Of a DNA stretch of 64,000 nucleotides, positions 13,741 to 25,987 are shown piece by piece. The stretch covers positions 24,863,554 to 24,927,553 of the forward strand of contig OX326957.1 in NCBI GenBank assembly GCA_946800325.1. Reading direction: 5' to 3'. The stretch's first letter is position 1. Each line of letters begins with the position of its first letter. The notes under the pieces were generated by a model. That model was not told where the DNA came from. It saw only the letters and a list, made by a program, of their open reading frames with translations, and ran no database searches. This DNA is from Luzula sylvatica. Taxonomy: Eukaryota; Streptophyta; Magnoliopsida; Poales; Juncaceae. The position numbers and the translations under genes were made by a program.

Positions 13741-14320
13741 TTTCATTTTTCTGTCTTTTCTGTCGTTTCCGATCGTTTCCAAAACAAACAATCATGAGAC
13801 CCTTTCATGATTAATCCTAGATACTCTTAATCATCACATGATTGATCTCTAGTGAGTTTTCCACTTGTGATTTTAATCAAAACTCAAACTTCAAAATATC
13901 GAATTCTGCCCTAGGCTAAAATGTTTATCTTGTATGTAAACCATTATCAACTATTATTTATGTTTGTTTATCTATCAATTTAGGAAAATAAACCATTATC
14001 AGCCATTATTTATGTAAACTTCAAAATAACCAGTACACTTATTAAATGTAACTTTTATCTAATAACTGTACTGGTTATTTAACATATTTAGGAAAATTTA
14101 AATAAGCCATAAATTGTATAACTAGTTTTGTACATCATCATAATATGTGATTATCATAGTAAAAATGTACAATGAACGTAATACAATTCTAAATGTCCCT
14201 GGTCATATATATGATGTATATGAAGATATACATGTCTAAGATAATAGAGTATATATGTACACCAGTATATTCACATATGAGAAGATCAGGTTTTACTGTT
14301 CATGGACATGAAGATATTGT
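13741..14320. other. Intergenic DNA with a small hairpin
   Basis: No gene is seen. AAATAACCAGTACA near 14024 pairs with TGTACTGGTTATTT near 14067. The phrase AAACCATTATCA..TATTTATGT occurs twice, near 13940 and 13991. Confidence 0.4.

Positions 14321-14322
<2 letters not shown>

Positions 14323-14382
<60 letters not shown>
14323..14382. repeat. (AT)n microsatellite
   Basis: About 60 bases of pure TA dinucleotide repeats. Confidence 0.97.
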
Positions 14383-14386
<4 letters not shown>

Positions 14387-14459
14387 AGAGACTATATATT
14401 GGATTGACCAACTTATGAGAACATACATGGTTATTGTCATTATATATTCTCAAAACAAA

Positions 14460-15467
14460 TAGAGTTTTAGTTCTTGGACCTGAAATTATCATTGGATTCC
14501 TTATATGTAAATTGTGATACTTAGTTATGTTTCTTCGTTATCTTTAACCGGATAACTATAACATCATTTTTAGGTATTACATGAAGCATGATGAAGGATG
14601 TGAATAACTAAAACGGAATTTGTTCCTTTCATAATGTTGAAGAGATATCTCTCATGACCCCCTGATTGAAGGAAATGAGTGGTCACGCTCAATAGGATTA
14701 ACATGTATTGTTAATATAAATTGAATATTCAATCTGATTCTTGATCGAGAAAGAGTTAAGTTCATTTAGAAAGGATGACAATTAACCATGTCTTTGATCA
14801 ACAAATATCGTATGAACAAGAGAATTAGTTACTTATCTATTTAGTGAATAGGTAATTATCACCATTTATTTAATTTGGGTAGTCATAATGCCTTACTAGA
14901 GACCAATTATGATTTGCACAGTTAAATGGATATTTAATATGCTGCCAACATTAAGTAAATCTATAGGGTCACATATAAAGACAAGTTTGGATTGGACATA
15001 GAAAATCGAATAAAGATGAAAACTTGTGAACATGGGATGCTACATAGATGATTACATGATATTATTATTCATAAATGTTTTTATTTAGGAAATAAAAAAT
15101 ATATTGGAAAGAACAGAGTTTTCCACTTTGTCATTAATACCCACTACCTGTCAATATAGATTGACTCAATCTTCTCTCTCAAGATAACACTTCTCATTAT
15201 TCATAATATTGAAGAAAGAAATAAAAAAGTTGTCTTTTAGAGAAAGAAAAAGAGAAGAAAGCTTGCTCAAATTCTTTGAGAAAGAAAGTGAAAGCAAGCA
15301 GATTTTCTGAAGGGAGAAAGAGTCCGACTAGCATCGGAGGTCTTCACATCCAGTTCGAACTAGTTGTGTGTGGATACCTCTAGAGTGTGGTACCGGTTTG
15401 GAGCATTTCTTGAAGTGATCCACCTTTGCGCTCTTCACCAGATTTGAACGAAATATGAGGTGTAACT
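14460..15467 (+). mobile_element. Probable LTR-retrotransposon remnant (copia-like LTR)
   Basis: The stretch has no coding capacity. It shares blocks with 17250-18378, for example GTAGTCATAATGCCTTACTAGAGACC near 14880 against GTAATCATAATATCTTACTAGAGACC near 17296, and GAGCATTTCTTGAAGTG near 15402 against GGCATTTCTTCAAGAC near 18142. Two diverged copies of a noncoding block of about 1 kb close together suggest LTR remnants. No clean ends were fixed, and the copia label is an inference from the general look. Confidence 0.4.
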
Positions 15468-17240
15468 GTCACACCCCAAAAATATAAAGGAGGGGTGCGG
15501 CAACCCGCCAGTATACAACTCGTATACCACAGGCTCTTATATGATAATTTCACAAAAACACAAATTCCACAATTCGAAAACAACGACACACACCTACAAA
15601 TACATATGCATCGCCATAACATATACAAACGAACACAAAGAAACCTAGCGGAAGCATATAAACACATATGCCGACATAAACACACAAAATACTACACATG
15701 TCGCAGCGACAAAATGGCTCGCTGGCCAGAAACGAAACTAATAAACAAGATGGAGGTTCCGCGATGAAAACGAAACCGTGGAACTCACGCTCTAGATACC
15801 CTCTGCCCCCCGATGATCTGTCCACCGTACCTAGACTCAAAACATTCAAATAAAATGGTTAGTCACGGAAGTGACTAAGTGAGTGAGTTCTGAGCCTGGC
15901 TTATTAAGATCGACCTTATACATGGCTAGCCAAAAACCTCGCTCGAAAATAATCATAAACATAATTCATATTCTGAAATCATATAAGTATATAAATACTT
16001 CTCAAAGTACTTGCCCCGGTTTTTCGAAATCAAAATCACCTACCTTCATACATAATCATATACATACTAATACTTTTATAGGAGTGAGGAGGCTAATAAC
16101 TCTCAACTGAAGTGCCAACCCGAGTTGGTAGCGAATCACACTTGGGCTGGAACAAAACAAAAAGGAAATACATCCACCCGACGACTGGATATCCATGTGC
16201 CACAGCCAAACTCCTAATGGGTCGGGACTTTCCACTACATCAAGATTGCTACGTTTTCCCTCCAAAGAGCACCACGGGGTCACGCGACACTACACCTAAC
16301 AAACTAAAACATACCGGAGAAGCCACGTCATGATATCATAGGACCCTCTTTAAAAATCGTTGGCCCGACGTACGTTTTATCAAACTAAAATTCCGCATAC
16401 ATATATATGATCAAATCTACATAATATACATTTTGGGAAGTAACACGGTTTTTAAAGCAAAATACGAATTTAAAGCGAGAACTCTAGACTGTCATGTAAG
16501 GTTTAAAAAAGCTCGTAATTGGATTCTTAATAAGAGAGAAGTGAGAGTAGCACTCACCTAATGGAAAGAACTCGATAAACAAGAGGTTAATCAAAACCAT
16601 GCAGAAAATGAAATGAAAATGAAGCAACTCGAAACTTGGAAGGAATTCTTCTTTTGATCTTGCCAACTCGCACAACTCAACCTCCTAAGAATTTTGGTGC
16701 TTTTCGTTTGGCGAATTTTTCTCTTTTCCTTGATGTTTCCTCTTCTTATTCTCTTCTCTCATTAGGGTTTCATGGCTGTATGAAAGTGATGAGAGAACCT
16801 ATCCCTTGGCCGCCTAATAATTGAAGGGGTGATGAGGTGAATTGACACATTTCATATATGACCCTCTAAACTATCATATTTGTAAACTATTCCATTTACA
16901 AGTTTTTAGGATTTATTTTACAAACTCCGTTTTAGTATAATTAATGGTTTGATCACTTTGCAAATAAGATCCTATAATATTTTTATTTAATTAACCCATA
17001 AAAATGAAATTACGATTATACCCTTTCGAAAACTTTGACACATAAGAACTCGGTTTTGATCGTTGGAAGAGTTATATTTTTAATATGGGTCTTATATTCT
17101 GAACTTTTAGGAATAATAATCTACAAATATCAAAACCCTTTTTTCATATTTATTATAGAAACATTGAAACTCTTCCTTCGTATCTAATTATCTTTCACGG
17201 ATCCATGGCTTCAGGGATTCAGGTAAGTTCCGATGTGCAA
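15468..17240 (+). mobile_element. Possible LTR-type insertion beginning TGTCACACCCC
   Basis: The segment starts near 15469 with TGTCACACCCCAAAAATAT, a start seen in many plant gypsy-type LTRs, and lies between two related LTR-like blocks (14460-15467 and 17250-18378). No polyprotein frame is present. The right end was not located, so it may be a solo LTR or a decayed fragment. Confidence 0.35.
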
Positions 17241-17249
17241 TAATGTTGC

Positions 17250-18056
17250 CCGAAAACCTAACAAAATGGTCACGGATCATTCGTTTTAATTTTGGTAATC
17301 ATAATATCTTACTAGAGACCGCTTATGATTTTCGAACTAAATTTGGTTCATTGTCAAATGAATCGAATTACCTACTAGGTCACACCAATGTGTTAGTCTT
17401 GTTTGACGAATATTTATTCTCTAAGTAATATGTATATATGATATATGTATTGAAAGGATCAAAAAATATATATGGTGTTTCGAAATAATTAAATACATAT
17501 AATATATATGTGTATGTATTATTTTAGAAAAATTAAATTATTTAAAAATGCCAAAAATTATTGGGCTTGCAAATAATAAATGTGATATAATTATTTGCAT
17601 GAGGCAAATAAATATGAGGTCTTCAATTAATATATTAATATATGTATGAGATATATATGCATATTAATTACATAATATTCGACATAGATGTGGCCGAATA
17701 TTACGATGCATATATTATATGAATATAATGTTCTTTCCATAAATATGGAATAAGGATATACAAATAATAAATGGTCAAAATATCTTGTCATCGCCATATA
17801 TGCATATAAGGAAATCATGGGTATTATTATTGGGCCGAAAATATACGTGTCACATGATTATATGTGTTAATTAGATTAACACATAATTAATGAAATACAC
17901 AATATAATTTAGCCAAATGTTATTTGGGTTTTTAACCTAGTTACCTCTCTTCCCCTCCCTATATATATGTGTGCACCTCTTATTGTTTTCGGCTATTAGA
18001 CACACACAAAGGAGTCCGCAATTTTTGTGGAGCTCTGCGTTAGGGTTTGTAGCCGC

Positions 18057-18118
<62 letters not shown>

Positions 18119-18378
18119 GCCGTGTTTCTAGTACAAGACAGAGGCATTTCTTCAAGACGAGCACGGTGGACATGAGTGGAGGCTTCATCCTTTGGAGATA
18201 AAAGTGATCGAATCCAAGCCGCCGTGATATTCGTCGTCACCGAGTCAAGCGTGATTCGGAGGTAAAACACATAATATTTTCCTTCGATGTTTAATTTAAT
18301 TGCACGGAACCTCGTGATCAAATTTCGCGATTATTTTTTTGTAATTTATATTGCGTATTATGTCGTGGGACCCAACAG
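17250..18378 (+). mobile_element. Probable LTR remnant, second copy, with (GA)n
   Basis: It is the partner of 14460-15467 by the shared blocks named there. It ends at GTCGTGGGACCCAACA near 18364-18379, a CA-ended 3' border typical of plant LTRs. A (GA)n tract lies at 18059-18116. No protein is encoded. Confidence 0.4.
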
Positions 18379-18960
18379 AGAATATGTATAACACAATCTA
18401 GAAATTCCTAAATCTCATGTTTTTGCTAAGTTTTTGTTTTGACAAGATTTGTATACAAATTTACTAAAATTTCTTAACTAAAATTTAACTTACAAATTCT
18501 AAAATATTATATAAACACATGATAGTAATATTTTAGTCAATTTTTCCTATCCTAGACTAAACTAGCAATTACTTGCACATCCAAACAAGTCTTTGTTTGG
18601 AATTCCGGCACCCATGTACCACACATGGGACAGCAGAACTTGCATGACTTCCCAAAATCTAGGATCTTGTTTCGATAATTCTCGTGTACGGAATGAAGAG
18701 ATGAGGCTTATACCTCCCTGATTTTACGATGGGACGACACAAGAAGGGTTGATACGTTAACCTTCCGTCGTGTTCTTCCTCTTCCCGATTGAATTTGTAC
18801 GAGTTGACCACCGATCTCCTAACTCGAAGACCTTTACACTTGATCCACCATTAATTCTTTTTCTCAGAGAGTCAACGGTTCTCCTAGATCAACCGTTGAG
18901 TCATTTGTGTTATCTCCTCATTCTCTCTTTCTTTACATCATAAATTACTCATAAATAACT
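18379..18960. other. Intergenic DNA, nothing recognised
   Basis: No gene, repeat family or conserved motif was recognised in this stretch. Confidence 0.4.
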
Positions 18961-18982
18961 TGGCTAGAGGAAGAAAATCGAC

Positions 18983-19245
18983 ACCCACGCACACCCACAC
19001 CCACCCACCCCCCCCCCCCCCCCCACACACACACACGCACGCATGCACGCACGCACACGCACAGACACACGCACGCACGCACGCACACGCACGCACACGC
19101 ACGCACACACACACACGCACACACACGCGCACGCACACACACGCGCGCACGGACACACGCACTCACACACACGCACACACAACACACACGCACACACGTG
19201 CGCGCGCGCGCGCACGCCCCATGCCCTATGCCCCCCCGCCAGCCC

Positions 19246-19290
<45 letters not shown>
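18983..19290. repeat. Complex CA/CG microsatellite with two C-runs
   Basis: A mixed (CACACG)n tract is bracketed by two homopolymer C runs (about 19009-19024 and 19244-19262) and ends in (AC)n(AT)n. Open frames on both strands here are repeat artefacts. Confidence 0.95.
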
Positions 19291-19297
<7 letters not shown>

Positions 19298-19524
19298 GGA
19301 TGGCTAAGATACTCAATTAAGTATCATGGGTTTGGTACTTAGGATTTTTTGACCATTAGATTTGCTTTGAGATTTGTGTTTTTTAATGCTATATATATTC
19401 ATCATTAATTATTGCCATATCAGTTTATGCTAATCATTAAATGTGCGAATCTCAAAGCAAATCTAATGGTTAAAAAATTTTAAGTATCAAACTCATGATA
19501 CTTAATTAAGTATCTTAGCCATCC
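19298..19524. mobile_element. Foldback MITE in an (AT)n tract, subfamily A copy 1
   Basis: The left arm starts GGATGGCTAAGATACT and continues through AATTAAGTATCATG. The right arm mirrors it and ends TATCTTAGCCATCC. The arms also share ATTAGATTTGCTTTGAGATTTGTG, so nearly the whole 227-bp element can fold back. (AT)n borders both ends. The copy at 55033-55259 is nearly the same sequence, with its central part inverted. Confidence 0.85.
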
Positions 19525-19540
19525 TCATATATATATATAT

Positions 19541-19742
19541 GGGAGGCTAATATACTTAATTAAGTACAAAATATTTGGTACTTAATGGTTTTTCATCATT
19601 TGATTTGCATTGAGATTTGTGTTTTGTCATGACGATCATAAAATTTTGTGCATATTATTAATTGCATAAATCTTAATGCAAATTAAATGGTAAAAAAATA
19701 TTAAATATTAAATTTCTTGTACTTAATTAAGTAGGTTTGTCT

Positions 19743-19747
<5 letters not shown>
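19541..19747. mobile_element. Foldback MITE in an (AT)n tract, subfamily B copy 1
   Basis: It begins GGGAGGCTAATATACTTAATTAAGTAC and closes near GTACTTAATTAAGTAGGTTTG, with arms sharing ATTTGCATTGAGATTTGTG. It is a more diverged relative of subfamily A and has (AT)n on both sides (19529-19540 and 19748-19786). Confidence 0.75.
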
Positions 19748-19786
<39 letters not shown>

Positions 19787-19788
<2 letters not shown>

Positions 19789-22700
19789 GGGAGGATCCCT
19801 GGACATCCTATTTGGACTCCCATATTGGACTCCCTAATATGGACCATTGCTTTATTTGACGAACGGCTAAGATCAACTAGAAATTACTACATTGCATCCT
19901 CTTGCCCGTGAACTTGCCCGTGAACCATACATTCTCAATGCAACCTTCTTCTTCTACTCGCTGGAATCACCTTCTCTCGAAGGTGGCGAGACGCCCCCAC
20001 CTTCCTTTTCTCTCGCAATGGCAGAAGCGGACGCCCTCACTCTGGCGACGGTGGCGACGGTAAAACCTAACACTCCCTCTCTCTGACGACCCATAATCTG
20101 GTGACACAAAATCTGGCGAGACTAATATTATTTATTTATATCTTTCATGGGAGCATCTCTCTCTTAGTAGTTACACTCTCTTCATTATCTCTTCTTGTTA
20201 AGTTAATTGGCTCCCAAATTAGGTACATAACGACTCTTTTAAACTCATGGACTTAATGGAACTGAATTTATGTTCGAATTTACTACTTAGGGCTGAATTA
20301 TTTTTTTCAAAGTAAGGGTAGATTAGAGTTGATTGGGGATTCTTTGGAAAATTGGATCATAATTAGGGTGCAAATGTGACTGAAATAGAGTGTACTTAGG
20401 TTAATTTGGTAAATTGGGGCTGAAGTAAGGATAAATATGACTCAGTTTTGTTTCGATTGACCGAATTAGGGTTTACATGAAAATCAGAAACACTTATTAG
20501 TCCCACACCGTGTATTATTTGGTCATGTATATTTTCTTTTCGTACATTTGTTTTTTCCCAAAAAATCAAATATGATATTATAAATGGAAATTTGAAAGAC
20601 TTTTTCTTTTCGTACGTTTAATTTAATTTTACTTTAATTAATACAAGGAGAGCAATTGTATAATGGTGGATCGAAATTTCAATTTGGGACAGTAGCGGCA
20701 CCAACACTGATGTAAGCGGGATGTTTTTGGCTGAAAAGTTAAGGATTCTTTTTGTAAGAATATTTCGAACTTTTTATTTTCAATATTTATGTAGGAGTAT
20801 TGATTGTATAATGTTAATTGTTTATATATTTATTTTTCATCTTCAGTATATATTTGATTCTTTTTATTGAGTATTTGCATTAGTTTTGTGTTTGATATTA
20901 TTATCATCCAAAAATTTGGGTTTGTGACTTGTGTATATGGATTTGTATTTATACATTAGATTTGTGTTAAATTAAGCTAATGTTTGGATTTGTAATGTAT
21001 AAGTTCGATAGTGTTAAGATCCGAATTAAGTTGAAATTTTGTAAATTATATTTGTTAAATCGATTGTCATGAATGATATGGATATAAGTAATGCATTCAG
21101 AATGCTCCTGTGTATAAAAAAAAATAGCATTTATGTTGTGAATTGTGGCATTTGAAACCCTTAACTCCAAGTTTTTGACTACTTGCTTTCATTATAAATG
21201 ATTGAAATTCAAAAAACATTCAATATGAGACTAAAATTTACATTAAAAAGGACAAATCTTTCGAAATTACAAAAAGAAAAAAATCCAAACTAGGATAAAA
21301 CTTACAATAAAAGCCTCAAAATCATTGAAATTGATAGAAAAAAAAAACACCACAAATATAATAATTCAATATTATTTGACTTCAAGTCGTTGAGTCTGTT
21401 CGAATTGTATCCGGATCTGGGTATTAAACCCATTTGTATATATCAAAGTTCATAAGTAAAAAAAAAAAAACACAGATAAATTAATGATTTGTGAATTATT
21501 TGAATTTACAATCATGAAATAAAGTTATAAAAACAAAATATAGATTGTCCAATGTGGTAAATTTTGCATATTTATAATTAAAAATAATATTATATAACTC
21601 ATTTCCGAATCCGTTTAATATCCGAACCATATCCGGATCCGGGTAGTTCTGTTACATGTATTCGAAAAATAATATGGATAGGACCTTGTATGATCCATTT
21701 TCGAAACGAACCGCTGACACCCGTACATATTACACACAATTAACACCCATTATATGGTAGTTAGTATATGTTAATTAACTTACATGCTAATTGGACGATG
21801 ATATTGTAAGATTGAGTCATTTTTCTTAGAAAAATTGGAAGTATGATTATTTTGTCTTTAATGCATAAAATAAAAATCTCTGAAAGGTGTATTGTAATTT
21901 ATAAATTTGTTTTCAGAACAAGGTATTTTCATTTTTTTTCTCTATTCAGACTTCTATTGTATGTTAAGAAGCACAGTACATTTTATTTTCAAAGTTATGT
22001 ACTTGCATTAAATTGAATCAAATATTATTTATATTAATAGGTTAATAAAAAAAAATATTTGAAAACAACATTTAATCATGTTTTAAATCTACAAAAGTAT
22101 TAATATAGCATAATTTAAAATTTTATTTTTCTATTCATGCTTTTTAGGTGCCGTATTCAAATATGATTTAGACAAAAAAAGAAAGAAAAAGGTGTCTGTA
22201 AATTATTTCATATGATAATAAAGTATGAGAGAGGTAATAGACAACACTAAAAAAATTAACCAATTTCGACAAAAAAAGATCTTGTGCATTAAAGACTTGA
22301 AGGCATAGCCGTCGTAATTCACTTTTTGAATAAAAATGTGTTCGACGCCCAAAAATAATTCCCTACCCTTTGTGAATAATAGTAAAAGGAAAGTAATTAA
22401 GGGCATCATAGGTTTTAATTAAAAAAAACTTTTTTTCTCTCCATATCATTTCCCTATAGAAAGGGTTATACGTTGCATTGTGTTGTACGGATTCGACGAT
22501 ACGGCAATACGAAATTTTGACATATGATTTATGATTCGGATATAGTGCTACATATAGTCATTTTTTTGAAGTGTCCGCGTAACATAAGTTATACGTTTTG
22601 TACAAACTATTTCAAAAATTCATGAATTATTGAATAGAAGTAGGACATAAGAGTCTACTCTATTTTTCTCAAAAAAAAAAAAGCTCAAATATGACTGTGA

Positions 22701-24137
22701 CGATGCTATTTTAATTGTCTACCGATAAAGATATCAACCACACAAATGAGAATTGAGTATAAATTCTTTACCTTAAAGCGGATTATAAAGAAAGGTGGAT
22801 ATTTCATGGAGTCAAGGTTGGAACGGTTCATTATTCATGATTTATCTTGCTAGGCCATCATAACGGTGGAGTTAATTAGGTTAATTAACAAATCAAATGT
22901 GCAACACATAGAGCACCTTCAATTAGAGCACCAAATTGAAGGTGCAATAAATAAAGCATCAAATTATGGGTTAAGAAACGCGTGTTCCACTTGCATACAA
23001 AATCTTGGGAATGCAATCTTATGGAGATGCTTGATTTATGGAAATTTCCATTCAAGACTTGAAAAAATATCATTATTCATTACCAACAAGAACCTAATTT
23101 GAAACTAGTGTTTGTGCCTGAAATCAGACGTGTCATGCAATATATGCAAGCCTAGATAAGTTAAACCGCCAAATGAAATTGCTTGCACCACTGTTGATCC
23201 CATATTATTTAAGGAAATTATAAGGTCTTAAAAAGGACAAAAAGATAAAATGGTGTATTACCCATCTTTACAATGTGGTGCTTTTGCTTTTGACTCTTTA
23301 CGAGCCATTAAGCACTAGCCATTCAAAATGACTTGGTTTAGTAAAAAAAGTTGCACCATAGATATCAGAATAATATAGCACGAGAGAAAGTGGACATTAG
23401 TAAGAGAGCAATAAAACCGCAAAAGAAGATTACTAAAACAAGGTGTCGTACATGGCCAATACTCTACCTCTTTCATGACCATGAGAGTTGCCCTTTTTCT
23501 AAAAAAATGAAACTAGTCTCTTTCTCTCTCTAGTGTTCCTAGATTTCACTTTGCAACGCAGTTATTCACATTTTTTATATATGAAATTCTAATTCTAGTA
23601 TCATGATTGGTTTTTGTACAAAAATCGGAGAAATTCTATTAAAATATTGTTTTCTCACAAATTGCAAGAATATTAGGTCAACTTTTTTTTTTGAAGGGGA
23701 AATACCCATGGGCTAATGTTTAGGTCAATTGAGTAAGCATGATATCATACTACAGGTAATTTGGGCTGGGATATGTTTGCTTACTTTTTATATGAAACAA
23801 CTTCACGAGTAATTTTTAAAAGGAAAACGGGCCAAAAGTTCAAACGAATCTGGCCCGTATATGAACACTGGCTATTCTTAGCTTTTTATAGGAGGGAGGG
23901 AATCAGGGATTAAGCCTTTTATTTCCTTAATATATATCAAAATATTTACAAAATTCCAAGAAACTTGATTTAATCATTATGTTACCCACTTTTACATCAC
24001 AAGTTTTTTTTTAAGTAGAATACCAATGGTATTATTAGTGAGCCTCGATGTTTTATGGTGGTTGATTCCATGGCGCCTTCTTTTTATCCAGGAATTGGAT
24101 ATTCTTCCGTGCATTGATCTCTGTCTTGATCGAGTAT
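19787..24137. other. Long gene-free stretch with transposon fragments
   Basis: No protein gene is recognised. Near 19787 a GGGGGAGGATCC start abuts an (AT)n tract, possibly another foldback family without a visible partner end. About 21385-21725 has CCGGATC- and CCGAACC-rich sequence ending CGCTGACACCCGTA, a degraded member of the low-complexity hAT-like family. Frames of 60-80 codons at 20967, 22203 and 22866 have no family features. A foldback element at 22475-22587 is listed separately. Confidence 0.4.
22475..22587. mobile_element. Short foldback element, CTATGTTGC-type family
   Basis: The 10-bp repeat GTTATACGTT flanks it (22465-22474 and 22588-22597). The left side reads CATTGTGTTGTACGGATTCG and the right side GTGTCCGCGTAACATAA, which pair imperfectly. 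It is a deleted relative of 35652-36170. Confidence 0.65.
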
Positions 24138-24862
24138 GATAGCTAGTAGAGCTGGCAAAATTTGACCCGACACGAAAATTGACCCGACCCGTCCGAACCC
24201 GAACCCGATCCGAATCGAAAATATTGAAAAGTCAACGACCTGAATCCGAATCCGAAACCGAACAGAAAGATCCAAACGCGAAATCGACCCGAAACCGGAT
24301 GACCCGAAACCGAAATCGATCCGAAACCTGAACGATCCGAAACCCGAACGACCCGAAACTTATGATCCGAATGATCCGAAACTCATGATCTGAATAATCC
24401 GAAAATTAAAAAGGATCCATTGAAAGACTTTTTTTGTGGGACCCGCATTTTCCATAATTTCCGCTGCCAATGACTAGTATTATCTGGATTAATTAGAAAA
24501 GTATAAGCCTATTTAGTGGAGAATAATTGTTTTTTGTTTCATTTCCACTTGATTCGGCCCTCACTAGGGTCATTTGTGGTGGATATTTCATATATTAGTC
24601 GAAGACTTACCAATATTTTGAGGAAGGGCCTATTTTGTTGAGAGATATTTCTTACTTGTTGGACGCTATATTGATTCCAAGTAGTGTCTTGACACATTGT
24701 GTGCAAATGTTTTGATTGTCCTATTTTTCAAAGAGATTTTAGAAGTAGGCTTCATTTTTTGTCCCAACGTCTGTGTTCGGCTCTGCAAAATAGATCAAAT
24801 TATCTTTGTAGGGTTAGTTTGATGGGGATGTGGTCCGCACTCCGCAGTAACCATGGGTAATT
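24138..24862 (+). repeat. 720-bp direct repeat, copy 1
   Basis: This stretch is nearly the same as 28364-29083. It opens GATAGCTAGTAGAGCTGGC, runs through a CCGAAACC/GATCCGAA-rich block (about 24160-24410), and continues into unique sequence ending ACCATGGGTAATT. The TAGAGCTGGCAAAA start resembles a hAT-type end. There are no TG..CA borders, so it is not an obvious LTR. Confidence 0.85.
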
Positions 24863-25181
24863 TTTTAAATCAAAATTGCATGCTAATTATTTAAGACACT
24901 TTAGGAATTTCTCAAAGATGAGTTCCTAGGCCGATTTTAGGCAAATATTATTTATTTATATCAATGTTAATTTGACTAATATTTGAAATTAGTACTCTTA
25001 GTGAATAAATCTTAACATCAATTAATATGTTATAAATTAGAATACTATATATGTATTCATGTAGGATCACAAATCAGTGATATCCAAATTTATATAAAAT
25101 GATAATTTTATCAAGTTTCATTTGTAATTTATTTGTTTACTTAATTCAAAAATAATACTGGAATATTAACATTTCATTTCC
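24863..25181. other. AT-rich DNA between repeat copies
   Basis: Nothing is recognised in this 319-bp stretch. Confidence 0.4.
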
Positions 25182-25184
25182 TTA

Positions 25185-25984
25185 AGGGGACGTTTGGTTG
25201 GAGCTTTACAATCAGAATGCCTTGGCATACTCAATCATGGATTCCATTTCCATGTTTGGTTTGCGCGCTAGGTAATAAAGTAACGGAATACTCCATTCCC
25301 TAGGGCATAATTGATGGGAATAGGATTACCACCAAAATTGGTGGCTTTTCTTTATTCCCATGAGAAAGAAATTGCATGTCATATCATATTGTGCTTATAA
25401 ATACAACATATTCATTAAATTAATATATTTATATTAAATTGTTGTCATAAAAAATACTAGAATAAAATAAAAAATACATCAAAATATATCATTGCAATAA
25501 TAAAATTAATAATTCGTCAAAATATGAAATAACTAAATTGGTGTAATTAATATTCCTTGAATTCCTCCACTGATTAAACATTTGTTCGGCTAGAGTATCT
25601 CTCCAATGTGTCCACTCGTCACTTGTTTCGATATGTCTAATTGGAATTATAATATTTTGTTGACAATAAATTATCATTTTTATAATAATATGTTGCTTGA
25701 TTTATAATATTTTGTTGACAATAAATTGTTATTTTTATAATTGGAATTATTTTTTTGGATGGGTTATTTATTTTATACCAAAAATTTAATATAAATATGT
25801 TAGTTTTGTAAATATAGAATGTTTAAAAATTTTATATTTGCGATGAATTAACATGCCATGGAATAAATAAATTTTCTAACCAAACATGGTAATTAAGTAT
25901 TCCAAGGAATAGTATGCCTTGGTATTGAATTCCTTGACATACTTTACGCCAAGGCGTTCTTCAAAACTCCAACCAAACGCCCCC
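25185..25984 (-). mobile_element. PIF/Harbinger-type element, about 800 bp, with transposase tail
   Basis: Terminal repeats are GGGGACGTTTGGTTGGAG on the left and CTCCAACCAAACGCCCCC on the right, flanked by TTA (25182-25184 and 25985-25987), the 3-bp preference of PIF/Harbinger. Further inside, GCCTTGGCATAC is mirrored by GTATGCCTTGG. On the minus strand at 25489-25677 a 62-aa frame contains EWTHWRDTLAEQMFNQW, which resembles the C-terminal tail of Harbinger/ALP1-like transposases. The catalytic part is gone, so this is an internally deleted, non-autonomous copy. Confidence 0.8.
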
Positions 25985-25987
25985 TTA

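Noticed and set aside
18938..19342. Frames up to 123 codons on both strands
   Set aside because: They are translations of the CA/CG microsatellite and C-runs, giving only low-complexity Cys/Val/Arg or His/Thr repeats.
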